Below, piece after piece: positions 12,601-23,331 of a stretch of 64,000 nt of DNA. Below the pieces are notes generated by a model. That model ran no database searches. It was not told the origin of the DNA and saw only the letters and a program-made list of their open reading frames with translations. Position numbers and translations under genes: made by a program. The DNA is taken from assembly GCA_027625915.1 (NCBI GenBank), contig JANTQA010000036.1:8329001-8393000 (forward strand), read 5' to 3'. The stretch's first letter is position 1. Each line of letters begins with the position of its first letter. This DNA comes from Anaeramoeba flamelloides (lineage: Eukaryota; Metamonada; Anaeramoebidae).

Positions 12601-15600
12601 GCTGAAATGAGAAACACAAAAAAAAATGTCCTGTTAAATTTGTTGAAATTTAGCAAACAATTTTTGATCAATCAAATTGTTTGATACCATCTACTAATTT
12701 TCTTTGCGTTTTTCTATTTAACAAACTCAACTGAAACCTTATATCAAACTTTGAAAAAAATTTCTGATTTAACGAAACTAGATTACGTATTTGGAAAAAA
12801 AAACAAAAAAAAAAAAAATGATTGAAATATTTTCAAACTTAATTATTTACAAATTGAATGAAAAGTGTAGTATTGTTATTCTTTTAACTTTTTTAACTGT
12901 GACCAAAATTTTGTAATTTTGTTTATTTCCAATGTGTAAAAATATTTTGTCAAAATAATCTGAGTCTATTATTTCATTTTAAAAAAAAATCGAATTTTTT
13001 TGATATCTAATCTACATTTCAAGACAAAAATAAAAGCTATTTATTATTATATAAACAGAAACTTTTTCTTTGTGAAATTTTAAGTAAATAATTTTTGATA
13101 ACTACAGATAAGAAAGAGATCAGCTCTCTTAAAAGCTGAAGATAGTATTGTACTTGCTGTGGAAAGATTTTGAGAATTCCTTGTATTTATTAGGCAAATT
13201 TTGGAAAATTTTCTGATCTTCTTATTTCCAATTCTTACAAAGTAAAATAAGAAGTATTTTACCATAAAAAAATTGTCTTTAAATATGATATTTAAAGTTT
13301 TTTAACAACACTTTAAAAAAAAAATTTTTTTTGCGGCGTTGTTTAATTGATAACAGTGAGATTAGCAAACGTCTCAATTCCAAATCAATTGAACACATAT
13401 TTTGTTCCAAGGAACCAAAATACTTGTTCAACAAAAACTAAAAAAAAAGTACTTGATAATTTGGGGAATGTTTGGAAAAGGAATAAATTCCATTTCTTTA
13501 TTAAAAACAATGTCTAAATATAAACACTGTTTTTTTCTCATTTCGAAAAAAAAAGCAATATCATTTTATATTACTTCGAACAATATCATATTTTTCGTTC
13601 TTCCAGGACAAACTCGGATTATAACAAGGTGATTGTTTCCAAATCAAAACAATAAACACGGTTATTTTTCAACTTTGAATTCTGAATATTGATGGGATGA
13701 TCCAACCTTTAAATTTGTCTCTAAATGTAGATTTTTTATTAAAAATTCTTGGGTTTTTTAATGAATACAAAGATCATTTTTAATTGATGAGATCAACTTT
13801 AGATAAATTTTACTAATCGATTTTTTTGAGATTTTTCAACCATGGAACTAATGTGGTTTATCTTCAATAACAACATTTTTTAATTTTAGATTTCTACTTG
13901 GTAGACGCTAATCTCCTAAGTCTGTTTCAAAATTTAAATATTCATTGAATTTTTTATTAAAACATAATTGAAAATTTGTGTTTTTTCAAAGTTTTAAATT
14001 TGCTCGTTTAAACATCATTTTTCTTATTAATTTCGAAACTTTTTCAATCTTTAAACAAGGTTTTTTCATTTTATTTTTTATTTTTTTTTTACTTTTGTCA
14101 ATTTTTGTTTTTGCGTTTTTCGACAATAAAGATAATTTGGGTGTTGTCCTTCTGATAAATAATCATGAAATTTATGGCTTTATGCTTAAATTTCATTTGT
14201 GAAATTTTAAGTAAAAAAAAAACATCTAGAATGTAATTTACACTTCTTCAATATTAATAATTTGTGTTTTTTTGAAACGATTACAACACTTTTTTTGTAT
14301 TTTTTATGAAACACATCCGATTCTAAGAATTAAAAAAAAAATAAGATCTTACTATAATCTTTATCTAATATTAGAAAGTTTTTTATTAATTATAATTTTT
14401 TGGATTTAAGTTTTTGATCTTGGTTTTTTTTTTATGTGTTTTTGACATCCAAGTAATTTGTTTGAAACCAATTCTTGTTAAAACGTTTAATTCTTAAAAT
14501 AAAGTTCAAAAAATGTTTAAAAATTTTTTGATTTTCTTTTACGAGAAATAAACTTCCTATTTTTACTAAAAGAAAAAATAAATAAAAAGTAATTTTAAAC
14601 TTAAAAGAGTTGGGATATGAATTTTTCATTCGATCAAAAATCAAAGTTTTCAAGTTCACAATCCCTTGAAAATAATAACAGGCTTTAGCAATTTTTAAAT
14701 AACTTTTTAATAAAAAATTAAACTTTTTGAGTCTGCAAATTACTTTTGGATAAAGATATATATATATATATATCACTGATAGTACATTTTTTCGTGTTAA
14801 AATCACGAAAGAATTATAAAATCGCGTTTTTTCGAATTTTTTACATGTTTTTTCGTTTCATTCGTTGTTTTATTTTTCTATTTTTTGAAAAAGTTCTCGA
14901 ATTCTTTTGAAATCATACTTTTCGTTTATTGTATGTGAAAAAATGTAAACGAAAAAAACTTAAAAACAAACAAAAAAACTTCAAAACAATTATATACATG
15001 TAGAACGTAATTGCCTTAAAAGCCTTGAAAAACAATGGGAATTCGCAATTTCCCATTTAAGTGGGAGGTTTTGATTTTAAAAACATGGAAATAGTTTGAT
15101 TTTCTATTTTGAAAACACCAAAACAATACAAAGTAGGTTTTCCGTTTAAAACTCTTGAAAATTGGAAATTCTTTAAACACTGAGAAAAAGAATTGATTTT
15201 TTTTTAAAAATTACTCATTGGGGAAGAAAAGTGGTCAAAATTTAACTTTTTTACCAATTCCAAATTATATCAGATCACCTAATTTTTTTGTGTTTTGATT
15301 ACATATATATATCAGACAAACGAATTTTATGCGTCGCTCACGCGTGCGCAAACGCCTTTAATGAAATCAAAAAAATCGTCATACCTGTGATAGACATATA
15401 TAAATATACGATAGAAAAAAATGAAAAATGTTTCAAAAAAAGATGAAAAAAAAAATCCACTCAAAAATATTTAATAATAGAGAAATATCTAATATTTTTT
15501 TATATATTATCAAATATATTTTTTTTAAAAAAAAAAAAAAACAACTTGAAAGTTATAACGCAATTGGAGGTGCATTCTGTAGTGTCATGACAACATTTGG

Positions 15601-16774
15601 TAATATTATTGAGGATACCGAAAGCCTATTATATTATGATCATATTTATCCAGCACCAATCTATTTGATAGGGAATTTAATTTTTTCCTTTCTACTTCAT
15701 GAATTAGGTGTATTGATTGCTAAAAAATGGAAATCTGGTGCCCGGTTTGCGCATACATTAAACAGTTTAGATAATAGTGATCAAAGGTTAATGTTTGAAA
15801 TGGAAAATAAAGGGTTCAAATCAAAGATTGAAAAACAAAAAAATTTAGATGAAATAGAGAGCAAACAGCAAAGATTAATACAAGACCCTGAAACTGATCG
15901 AATTAGTAATGACAAACAAAGAAAGAACAACAAAAAAAAACAAATATTAAAAAAAAACAACAAAAAAAAAAAAAAAAAAAAAAAAAACAAAGCAATTAAC
16001 AAGCCCCTACTTGAAAATTCTGAAGAATCCCAAGAAGAAAATAATACCAATAAAAAAAATTCAATATTCAACGAAGAAAAACTTACAATCAACGAAATCC
16101 AAGAAATAAATGAAAATCAATTGACTAATGATTTTGATATCGTTGGTGAGGAAAATGCCATTGTCTATTATAAAGATAAAAGGATGGATGAGTTATCAAA
16201 GCATGTCCAAATCCAATTTCTGAAAAAGAATGAACACGACACCATTTTTTTAACGGGAAGACATAAATTTGCATTGGTGATCATGATTTTTTTTGTAATT
16301 TCAAATTGCTTTTTTGTAAAAAGGCCTTTGTTTTATCCATCCAAAGTGATTTCTACCCAAAACGAACTTGAGTACTATTATTATGTGATGCTATTCCTCA
16401 ATGTCTTTGGTGCCTTTGCCGGTGGTTGGATTTCGGGTGATCAAAATAAAAAATTTGATGTGCAATGGGGCACCTTTAGGAACAATATGGTTTCCGTGAT
16501 TTTGATAGCCACGGCTCATAATATACTGATGCTACAGGGGCTTTTCCACCTTAATAAAAAAATTAAAATATTTTTGCTTTCCTTTATTTCAGATTATTGT
16601 GGTTCAGAAAGTAATTGGGCCGGTTTAATCAACGAAACTGCGCTTCTATATCGCAATAAATCAATTAGCAAATCAATTTCATTGAAAAATTTATTCTATA
16701 CTTTAATTTTTTGTTTTATTTTTTATGTCGTTTTGATATATATTGTCAGATTATTCTTCTTTTTTACTTTTTAA
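9620..16774 (+). CDS. FEX: Two-domain fluoride exporter (FEX/CrcB family), three exons
   Basis: Membrane fluoride channel/exporter expected to lower cytosolic fluoride. Exon 1 starts at ATG 9620 (MSFSDDFSPKK) and encodes a charged N-terminus. Exon 2 (about 9861-10120) carries TM1 and TM2, with the CrcB-like stretch NTLKNGIGAFVIGM. Exon 3 (15553-16774) begins YNAIGGAFCSVMTTF, the pore-helix motif of domain 1, then a hydrophilic Lys/Glu/Asn-rich linker of about 130 residues containing a poly-Lys run. Domain 2 follows (NVFGAFAGGW, GTFRNNM, DYCGSESNWAGLINE) and the protein ends in a last TM helix. The exon 2/3 junction is exactly phase-matched (GT + T gives Val). Exon 1/2 splicing is ambiguous: 9782-9860 (GTTTGG donor) keeps TM1 and gives 547 aa, while 9787-9949 (GTAAAT donor) loses most of it. 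Domain 2 lacks the Thr/Phe pore motif seen in domain 1, as expected if only one pore works. The order and spacing of motifs match yeast FEX1 from memory. Confidence 0.8.
10970..11345 (+). mobile_element. Family B (Tc1/mariner-like) relic
   Basis: Diverged copy of the repeat at 52186-52412 and 53300-53530: it shares CCGTGCA, AAGAAACCNANAATAAA, GGTTTCTTAAAGTTC and AATGAAAGATCAAATT in the same order, and near its right end TTAGGTATACTA as in the 53.6-kb copy. Ends are eroded. Confidence 0.6.
11757..12290 (+). mobile_element. Family A MITE, copy 1
   Basis: About 530 bp, starting TA-AACCCCAATTCAAAATTT and ending in the inverted match before AGTTTA. It shares the internal order GATCAATCAAAGGTTAGATA, CAACTAATTTT, CTTCTATTTGGAACAACTCA with copies 2-4. 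TA at both edges suggests Tc1/mariner-type target duplication. No coding capacity. Confidence 0.7.
12402..12925 (+). mobile_element. Family A MITE, copy 2
   Basis: Starts CAACCCAATTTCAAAAATTT-GGACACACA and ends AACTGTGACCAAAATTTTG...GTTTA, giving imperfect terminal inverted repeats of about 26 bp. Same orientation as copy 1, only about 110 bp downstream, and inside the same older D element. Confidence 0.75.
14060..14255 (+). mobile_element. LINE 3'-end relic
   Basis: The stretch around ATAATCATGAAATTTATGGC, AATTTTAAGTAAAAAAAA and AATGTAATTTACACTTCTTC matches, in order, the 3' end of the LINE at 36572-38013 (ATAATCGTGAAATCTATGA, AATTTAAGTAAAAGG, GTGTAATCTACACTTCCTC). The left edge is not defined. 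Confidence 0.55.
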
Positions 16775-18951
16775 ATTTTCCATCAAAAAAGAAAATAATT
16801 TGCTTGAGTTTTATACTTTGAGGTTTTATATTTTTTTTAATAAATTTTAGAACGATATTTATCTATCATTCTCTTTTTCTTATTTTTTTTTTTTTTCTTT
16901 TCCGGCTATTTTGGTTATTGTTTTTTTGATTATTTTGTTTAATTGTTAATCACATTTTTAAAAATAGATTTAATACTTTGAATTGGTCTTCTTATTAATA
17001 GTTTTTATAGATACTACCAAAAATTAATAAACTTATACAAAAATCAAGTTATTTGAAAAGATTAAAAATTTACTATAAAAAATATCAATAAAAATAATAC
17101 GATAATGAATTAAGAATTATTAAAAAGTTTTTTGGTTTTTGGAATGAATAAGAAAAATATCATTGAAATATTTTATTAATTTTAGTCTTTCTTTTGAAAT
17201 CAAAATTCACTTTTTTTCAATATAAAACTTATAAAGTAGAAAATTAATTTTAATTAACAATTTTGATTATTCTTGAAAATAAGTAATATATTTTGAGTTT
17301 AATCTTGGAAAATATTGATTTCGAAAGATAATTTTTTATTTTGTTACAGTCAGTACAACTTTCAAAGTATGAACTTTGTCTCATAATTAAGGCACAAAAA
17401 AAAAATACATATTAAAGTTTCTATTTGGGATAATGAGAAAAATGAATTATCTAAAAAAAAAAAAAAAAGAATTCCTAAAAAATATACTTTAATAGGGATT
17501 TTTTTTTGTTCCTTAAATTTCCTTTTGAATTACATTCTTTTAAAGTAATTCTGACTATAGTATACCTAATTTAAATATTTCAATATAAATTATAAAAAAA
17601 TCAAACAAAAATATCTACAGATTCGTAAATAAATTGAAATGTAATTAAAGTTAATAAATAATTTTTATTGACGAAATTCAGATCAAATCAATCGAAAATT
17701 TTTTGACAATATCGAGTTTGAAAAAAAATCATTATTTCCATTTTAAAAAATAAAAAAAACATAAATGAAAATGTAAATTGTGAAATAATTTTTACAAAAT
17801 AATTAGTCTAACTCACAAGAATTGTTGTAATAATCAAAATAATATTTATAATTTGGAATATAATTTGAATTTTTAAGATAAAATAATTTAATTCTAAAAT
17901 ATCTTCAAGAAAACATTATTTTAAAAAATGATCTTTTGTATTATAATAAAAATACTGTTTTCAATATAGAATTTTAAAAGCCAAATAAAAGACAGATTAT
18001 TGGTAATTTTTTTAATATTGTCAAAATTGATATGTTTAAAACTTTTATTATTAAAAAAATTCTATTTTTTAAAAATATCTTTAATACAGTAATTTATTAG
18101 TTCAACAAAAGAAATATTTGAAGAAAGAATAAAACTCTCGAAATTAATTTTTATAATAAAATATACAGTTTCTGGTAAAATAGTGATGAAAATGGTAAAA
18201 AAAAGTGAAAAAACTTTTATAATATAAGAAATAAAAGAGAATTTAATAATTGTCTTTTTAATAGAAAAACAATTTGATCTCTTTCTAAAAATTTTCTTTA
18301 TCATAATTTTTTAGTGCTTAGCAAATACAAAATTAGAAAATAAATAATATCAGTAATAACTTATTTGGATGTTTTTTCCTGTTGGTGCAAATACTGATAC
18401 CTTACTCTTTCTTTTTGTTGAATTATTTTTTAATTTTTTTTATCGGAATTTTTTTTTATCTTGAGAAAAGAGTTCCAAGTGATGATTAAGTCACTAGGGA
18501 CCTACGTGATATATTTTGATAATTAAATATGAGTAACTTGAAAATAAAAACAAAAAATCAAAGAAAAAAAATAAGAAGTATTTCCAAAATAAGATGTAGA
18601 AGAAAATATAGATAGAAATTGTAGGAATTAATTGACTATTCCCTACATGAACATTTATGATCAAGTATCATAATAAATTCAATAAATCAAAAATTACTTT
18701 GATTATGATTTTGGTTAATCTTAATTAAAGATTGAATTATTTTTATTTTTTTTTGTGGTTTATTATCAATATGTTCTTATAAAACGGTTATATTTTTATT
18801 CTTTTATTCTTTTTTTTTTTCATTTTTAATTTTTTCTTGTTAATTTTTTAAACATGAAATCTATAATTATAAACCCAAATTTCATTTTATAAATTTAAAT
18901 ACAAGTACATAAATAACGTAATTTATCCCTATTCAATACTAATAGTATAAA
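16775..18951. other. Intergenic, no gene seen
   Basis: AT-rich spacer after the fluoride exporter. Near 17345 the words ACAGTCAGT and AATTAAGGCACAAAAA resemble one end of the F hairpin family, but the mirror half is absent. No coding frame with family resemblance on either strand. Confidence 0.5.
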
Positions 18952-19483
18952 TAAACTCTATTCCAAAAATTATTACACACCCAAAATCAAAAATAGGCAA
19001 AAAAAAACCATATTTTTTATTTATTGTATTTTTTTAAAATATAATATTATACTACCTTTAAGTTTGCTAGTATTAATGTTTTTATATATAACCATTTTAA
19101 TACAAATCAAAGAAAAAAAAATAAATCTAAAAATTAAAATATAATGTATCCAAACAGTTAAAAAAGAAAAAAAAAAATTTCTAAATTTGTTAAAATTTCG
19201 CAACAATTAACGATCGATTAAATGATAGGATAGAATCAACCAATTGTATGTGATTTTTCTATTTAACAAACACAAAATTAGCCTTCTATCAATGAGGAAA
19301 AAAAATCCCAATAAAAAAAAAACAGATTATGCAACTGGAAATATAAATAAAAAACAGAAAAAAATAATAAATTAAAAAATAGTTTGTAAAATCATAATTA
19401 TTTTCGAATTGAATGTAAGTACAGTATTGATATATTTTATACCGTTTTAACTGTGTATTAATTTTGGGAATTTATTTTGTTTA
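18952..19483 (+). mobile_element. Family A MITE, copy 4
   Basis: TA-AACTCTATTCCAAAAATT at the left and ATTTATTTTGTTTA at the right, with the shared internal blocks CTAGTATTAATGTTTTTATA and GTGATTTTTCTATTTAACAA. It is more eroded than copies 2 and 3. Confidence 0.65.
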
Positions 19484-21222
19484 TATAAATATATAAGCCA
19501 AATTTTAAAATTAGCGGCCTATTTCATTATTATTATTCTTTTCTTTTTTCATTTGTCTTTCAAAGAATAAAATGTTTACACTAAAATTTAATTTATTATT
19601 CTATATTGGTTATTATCTCTAAACACTTTTGTAAAATGCATTATTATTCAAAAAAAAAAAACTAATTAAACAAATTTTTTTCTGATGAAAAACCTGAACT
19701 TATTTTTGAAACTTAGCTTATATATATCTTTTTGTAAACAAAATTTCATAATAAATGGCTATGTTGAATTTGAATTTTAAAATGATTTTGTATCGTTTGA
19801 AAGTTTTTCTCCTTGCAATGAAATGTTTGCAAATAAATCATTTTTTCTCTTTTTTATTTTTTCGACAGTGTTTTGTTAAAATGGAAAATGAAAATGAAAA
19901 ATTCGAAAGATGTAACAGATGAATTAATAAAAAAATTTGTTTCAAATATGTAAAAAGAGATTAAATTTAGTTATTCAAATGGAAGGAGAATCGATAAATG
20001 GGTTTTACTAATTTTTTAAATTTTCTATTTTTTATGTAATGCTTCTTTCAAAATAAATTCCCCAATTTTTTTTAACAGTTTGTTTTATTTCTTTTTCTTT
20101 TATTTTTAGACAAAAAATAAATATCTCTTGAGTATAGAACTGACTAATAAAATAGAAATTTTTATATTATAATAGATAACTTCAATTATAAAAAATATTT
20201 GTCTTTAAAATTTGATTTTTAATAGGCCAATGATTTTGAAAGGGGGTTTATAATTGAAAATGGTGAATTAATTTTAAATTAATTGACGCTGCCGCATGCT
20301 GTCCTGAGGATTAAATAAGATATATTTTTTTCCCTGCTAGTTTAGAAAAATGACAAAAAATAACATGCCTATAATGATGATTTAATTGGCTTATACTTTA
20401 GATCAACTTATTTTCGCTTGCTTACTCTTTAAATTAAGGCTATTTTCAAATTGTGAATTGTCATTTTATTTATATTCAAAATAACTTTTTAGGATGATGA
20501 AAGAGTTTCTAATTATTAAAATTAGATGAGTCGTAGGATAAATCAAATTCGGAAATTTTATGTAGGTCAAGTATAGCAACTTATACTAGTTTTCAAAAAA
20601 AGTTAAAATTAAAAGAGTATTTTAATCATCTGACTCATCCAATTTGAATATTTTTAACAAAAAATAAGAATAAAAAAATTGAGTTGAAAATTTCTAGATC
20701 AAATTGATCAATTTGTTTGAGTTTGGTACTTTAAAGTTGATTTTGGAAGTTCAGTATTAGTAGAGAAAAATTTTCAAAATTATTAAAAAAATAGAATTTT
20801 GTGCATTTTTTTTTATTTATTTTTTTTCCAGAATAAAATTGTTAATATATTTGTTTGTTTGTTTTTAATTTTATTTTAATTATTAGTATTAACTAGCCCA
20901 TTTCGAATAATAACTCTTGCAATTTTGTTCATTTCTCCACAATAAGCAAATTATAATTCTCTCTTGGTGATATTAAAAATAGGACCCATCGAGAATTATA
21001 ATCAGCATTTTTTTTTTTTTTTGAATTCGATAAAATAACACCAGTTATTATATTAAACGCTGTGTTTTAAATAACGATTGTTATCACAATCTAAAAAAAG
21101 CGACAAAAATCATCTAATTTTCTGACAATTAAGAAAATAACTAAAAAGGAGTAAAAATAATTCAATTTTAATTTTCCAATAATAAGAAAAAAAAAACAAG
21201 AACATTAAACAAAGTTCTCAAT
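19484..21222. other. Intergenic, no gene seen
   Basis: AT-rich spacer upstream of the LTAA-type elements and downstream (in map order) of family A copy 4. Around 20285-20310 there is a short GC-richer island (GACGCTGCCGCATGCTGTCC) that I cannot assign. Confidence 0.45.
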
Positions 21223-22177
21223 TTAGTTTAGCGACTCGAGTGAATTCAAATCCAAACAAAAATTGGTGTATTGTTGTACTGACAATTGAAATTGGTTTGG
21301 TTTCTCCTTAATTTCTTTGTGGATCTCAATAACTTGGATTTTTCTTTGTTGGGCTTGCTTTTTTCGTTTTTTGATTTCTTTCAAAATCTGTTGGTTTTCG
21401 TTTTCGTGTTTTTCGAAATCATTTGAAAATTGTTGGATTTGGAAATTTAATTTCTGTTCTTGATCTTGCAATTTCTTTAATATTTTTTTATTTGGTTTTT
21501 TTTTTTTTGGTTCATTTTTTGAAGGATAAACTGCTTTTCTTTTTCTAATTTATTTTTTTGAAGACTTATATTTTGGTTTTCAATCGAATTGATCTGAATG
21601 TCTTTTTCAGACACTTTTAATTGTAATAGAATATTGTTTATTAAAGCCTTTTCATTTTTTAAATCCTCAATTAAATTTTCCAATTCTGATCTTTGTAACA
21701 AGAGCGCAGAAAAGATCTGTTTGTGTTGTGTGAGTAATTGTAATAATTTCGTTTTTTTTTTGTTAACAATTTTTAGAGATTCACAACTCTCCTTCTTGTC
21801 TTTTTGCTTGTTTGTTTTTGATTTTGTTGTTGTTGTTCTTGTTGTTGTTTGCTGAAAAGTTTTACTTTCGCCTTTGTTAATTTTTTTGACATGTAGTCGC
21901 ATAGTTGAGATTTGTTTGTTGAGATTTTCTTGTTTTTTCATTGCAGATCTGATATCATCTTTGATCAAATTTATTTGGAGCTCCACAGAGCGTAAAGTTT
22001 CGTGTAGTTCCTTTTTTTGTTTTTCATATTTTGAGACTTGTTTTTGTTGGTTCTCTAAAACCCATTTAATTTTCGTTGGCTTTCTGTTAATCTATTTTTT
22101 TTTAAATTCAGGATCCTGCTAAGGCTTTCAACACTGTCAACCAAATAACCAATTGTGTCGTTAATATTTTCGTTCAT
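21223..22177 (-). CDS. Coiled-coil protein, reading frame interrupted twice
   Basis: Not recognised beyond being a Lys/Glu/Gln-rich coiled coil of about 315 residues. From ATG at 22177 the product starts MNENINDTIGYLVDSVESLS. The same helical composition continues without a gap through three frames: 22177 to about 22060, then about 22060-21477, then 21500-21223 (ending NFCLDLNSLESLN). Both changes need one extra base on the coding strand. One falls at or near an A13 run (about 21495-21508), the other between 22060 and 22100. A Thr-rich patch (QQTTTRTTTTKSK) lies in the middle. No GT-AG intron fits the first break. The gene is therefore either decaying or affected by miscalled homopolymer lengths. 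The heptad-like pattern is typical of kinetochore, centrosomal or tethering proteins, but no family is claimed. Confidence 0.6.
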
Positions 22178-22270
22178 TGGAAGAATTTGTTATTTTTTTA
22201 TTCAATTCAAAAAAAGTTGCTCACAAGGGAAGAGAAAAAAGATTTGAAGAAAAAATGATACTTATTGTTT

Positions 22271-22832
22271 TTAAGGTTTACAATCCCTGAAATCGAAAAA
22301 AAGATTATCTTGTGTCAGGTGTAGTGACTTGTAAATATGGTTCTTAGCTGATCGATCTTGTGCTTGGTATGAGTTTTAATAGTGGTTCAAAATGGCAATT
22401 TTTGACAATTTATTTTTTTTTATTCCGAAATCCGAATTGGTGAGTGTAAGACGAATAGATTAGATGGTATTTAAGAATGAATTTTGAATTTTTTGGTTGT
22501 AGAAGAGTAAATTTTTATTTCCTTTTTTGTCAATTAACTAACAGAAAAAAAATTTTTTTTAAAAGCTCCAAATAAAACCAAACCTAATGAAAAATTTCAA
22601 TCAACAACAAACAAACTACATTTTTTTATAATTTAAGTTCAAGCCAATTAATCTTACAGTCTTCAATTCTTATTTCGGAATAAAAAAAAATAAATTGACA
22701 AAAATTGCCATTTTGAACCACTATTAAAACTCATACCAAGCACAAGATCGATCAGCTAAGAACCATATTTACAAGTCACTACACCTGACAAGATAATCTT
22801 TTTTTTCAAATTTCATTGATTACAGACCTTAA
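22271..22832 (+). mobile_element. Family H element: long inverted repeats, TTAA ends
   Basis: Arms 22271-22452 and 22660-22832 are inverted copies (TTAAGGTTTACAATCCCTGA against TTAAGGTCTGTAATCAATGA on the other strand; then GATTATCTTGT, CTTAGCTGATCGATCTTGTG and ATAGTGGTTCAAAATGGCAA). Both edges are TTAA, as for piggyBac-type targets. No coding capacity; a foldback MITE about 95 bp upstream of the coiled-coil gene. Confidence 0.8.
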
Positions 22833-23331
22833 GGATTTGTCTTGAAATTTGATATTTTGAAATAAATCTTTTATAAACAATAATAATTTAAAGAGTATTG
22901 AAGTTAATGTAGGTTTGGGATTAAAAACTTGAGAAGACAAAAAACATTTAGGGATGAGTCTTTCACAGCAACGAGGAAAAAATTTTAATTTTTTTTATTG
23001 GTTAGATTCTAAACTTACAGTATTTTGAAGATGCCAAGTACCAAAAAATTATGATCACTCAAGAAATATAGAATAGAAAATTTTTTCTGTGAGATCTAAA
23101 TAATTTTCCAAATATTTTGGAAAAGAAAACAATTAAATTCTTTTTTATTACATTTTAAAAATTTTTTACAATTTTTGTTATATATTTCTCATTCCTTTAC
23201 CAAAAAAACGATAAATGACCTTTATTGGTATAAAGATTAATTCAAAGTTTTATTTTCAATTTTGAGATGATTATTATGGTTAATTAAAAAATATATATTT
23301 ATTAAACATCTGGGATCACTTATGTATTATC
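22833..23331. other. Spacer between TTAA elements
   Basis: About 500 bp of AT-rich sequence between family H and family C. No gene or repeat recognised. Confidence 0.5.

Larger units (their letters stand above)
11477..13920 (+). mobile_element. Family D TTAA-type element, interrupted by two family A MITEs
   Basis: Left end (TTAAAGGATTAGTCTCG...AAGTATGTTGTAATTG...TGACTTCTGTGACAC) matches the element at 56273. The right end, read on the other strand, is TTAGGAGATTAGCGTCTACC, matching the 56273 terminus TTAAGGGATTAACTTCTACC. The internal block AAGATCATTTTTAATTGATG near 13770 is also shared with 56.9 kb. The excess length over the 56-kb copy is largely accounted for by the two family A insertions. 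Confidence 0.55.
10121..15552 (+). other. Giant (5.4 kb) transposon-filled intron of the fluoride exporter
   Basis: Donor GTAAGA at 10121 and acceptor AAAG|TTATAAC ending at 15552, phase 2. The other introns deduced in the window are mostly 80-180 nt. Inside lie a family B relic (about 10970-11345), a D-type element (11477-13920) that itself contains two family A MITEs, and a LINE 3'-end relic (about 14060-14255). The remaining sequence is AT-rich with no open frame that looks coding. Confidence 0.7.

Noticed and set aside
13402-13632. 76-residue plus-strand frame
   Set aside because: Lies inside the D element within the FEX intron; no motif recognised.
14432-14806. 124-residue minus-strand open frame in the FEX intron
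   Set aside because: Lys/Phe/Ile-rich composition typical of chance frames, includes an AT microsatellite, and lies within an intron.
10121-15552. Two separate half-size CrcB genes instead of one long-intron gene
   Set aside because: Each part alone is incomplete (TM1-TM2 without the pore motif, and pore motif without TM1-TM2), and the splice phase joins them exactly.
16560-16612. Possible additional intron in FEX exon 3 ending TTTATTTCAG
   Set aside because: The acceptor looks good but no suitable GT donor precedes it, and the unspliced reading matches the expected CrcB TM segment before DYCGSES.
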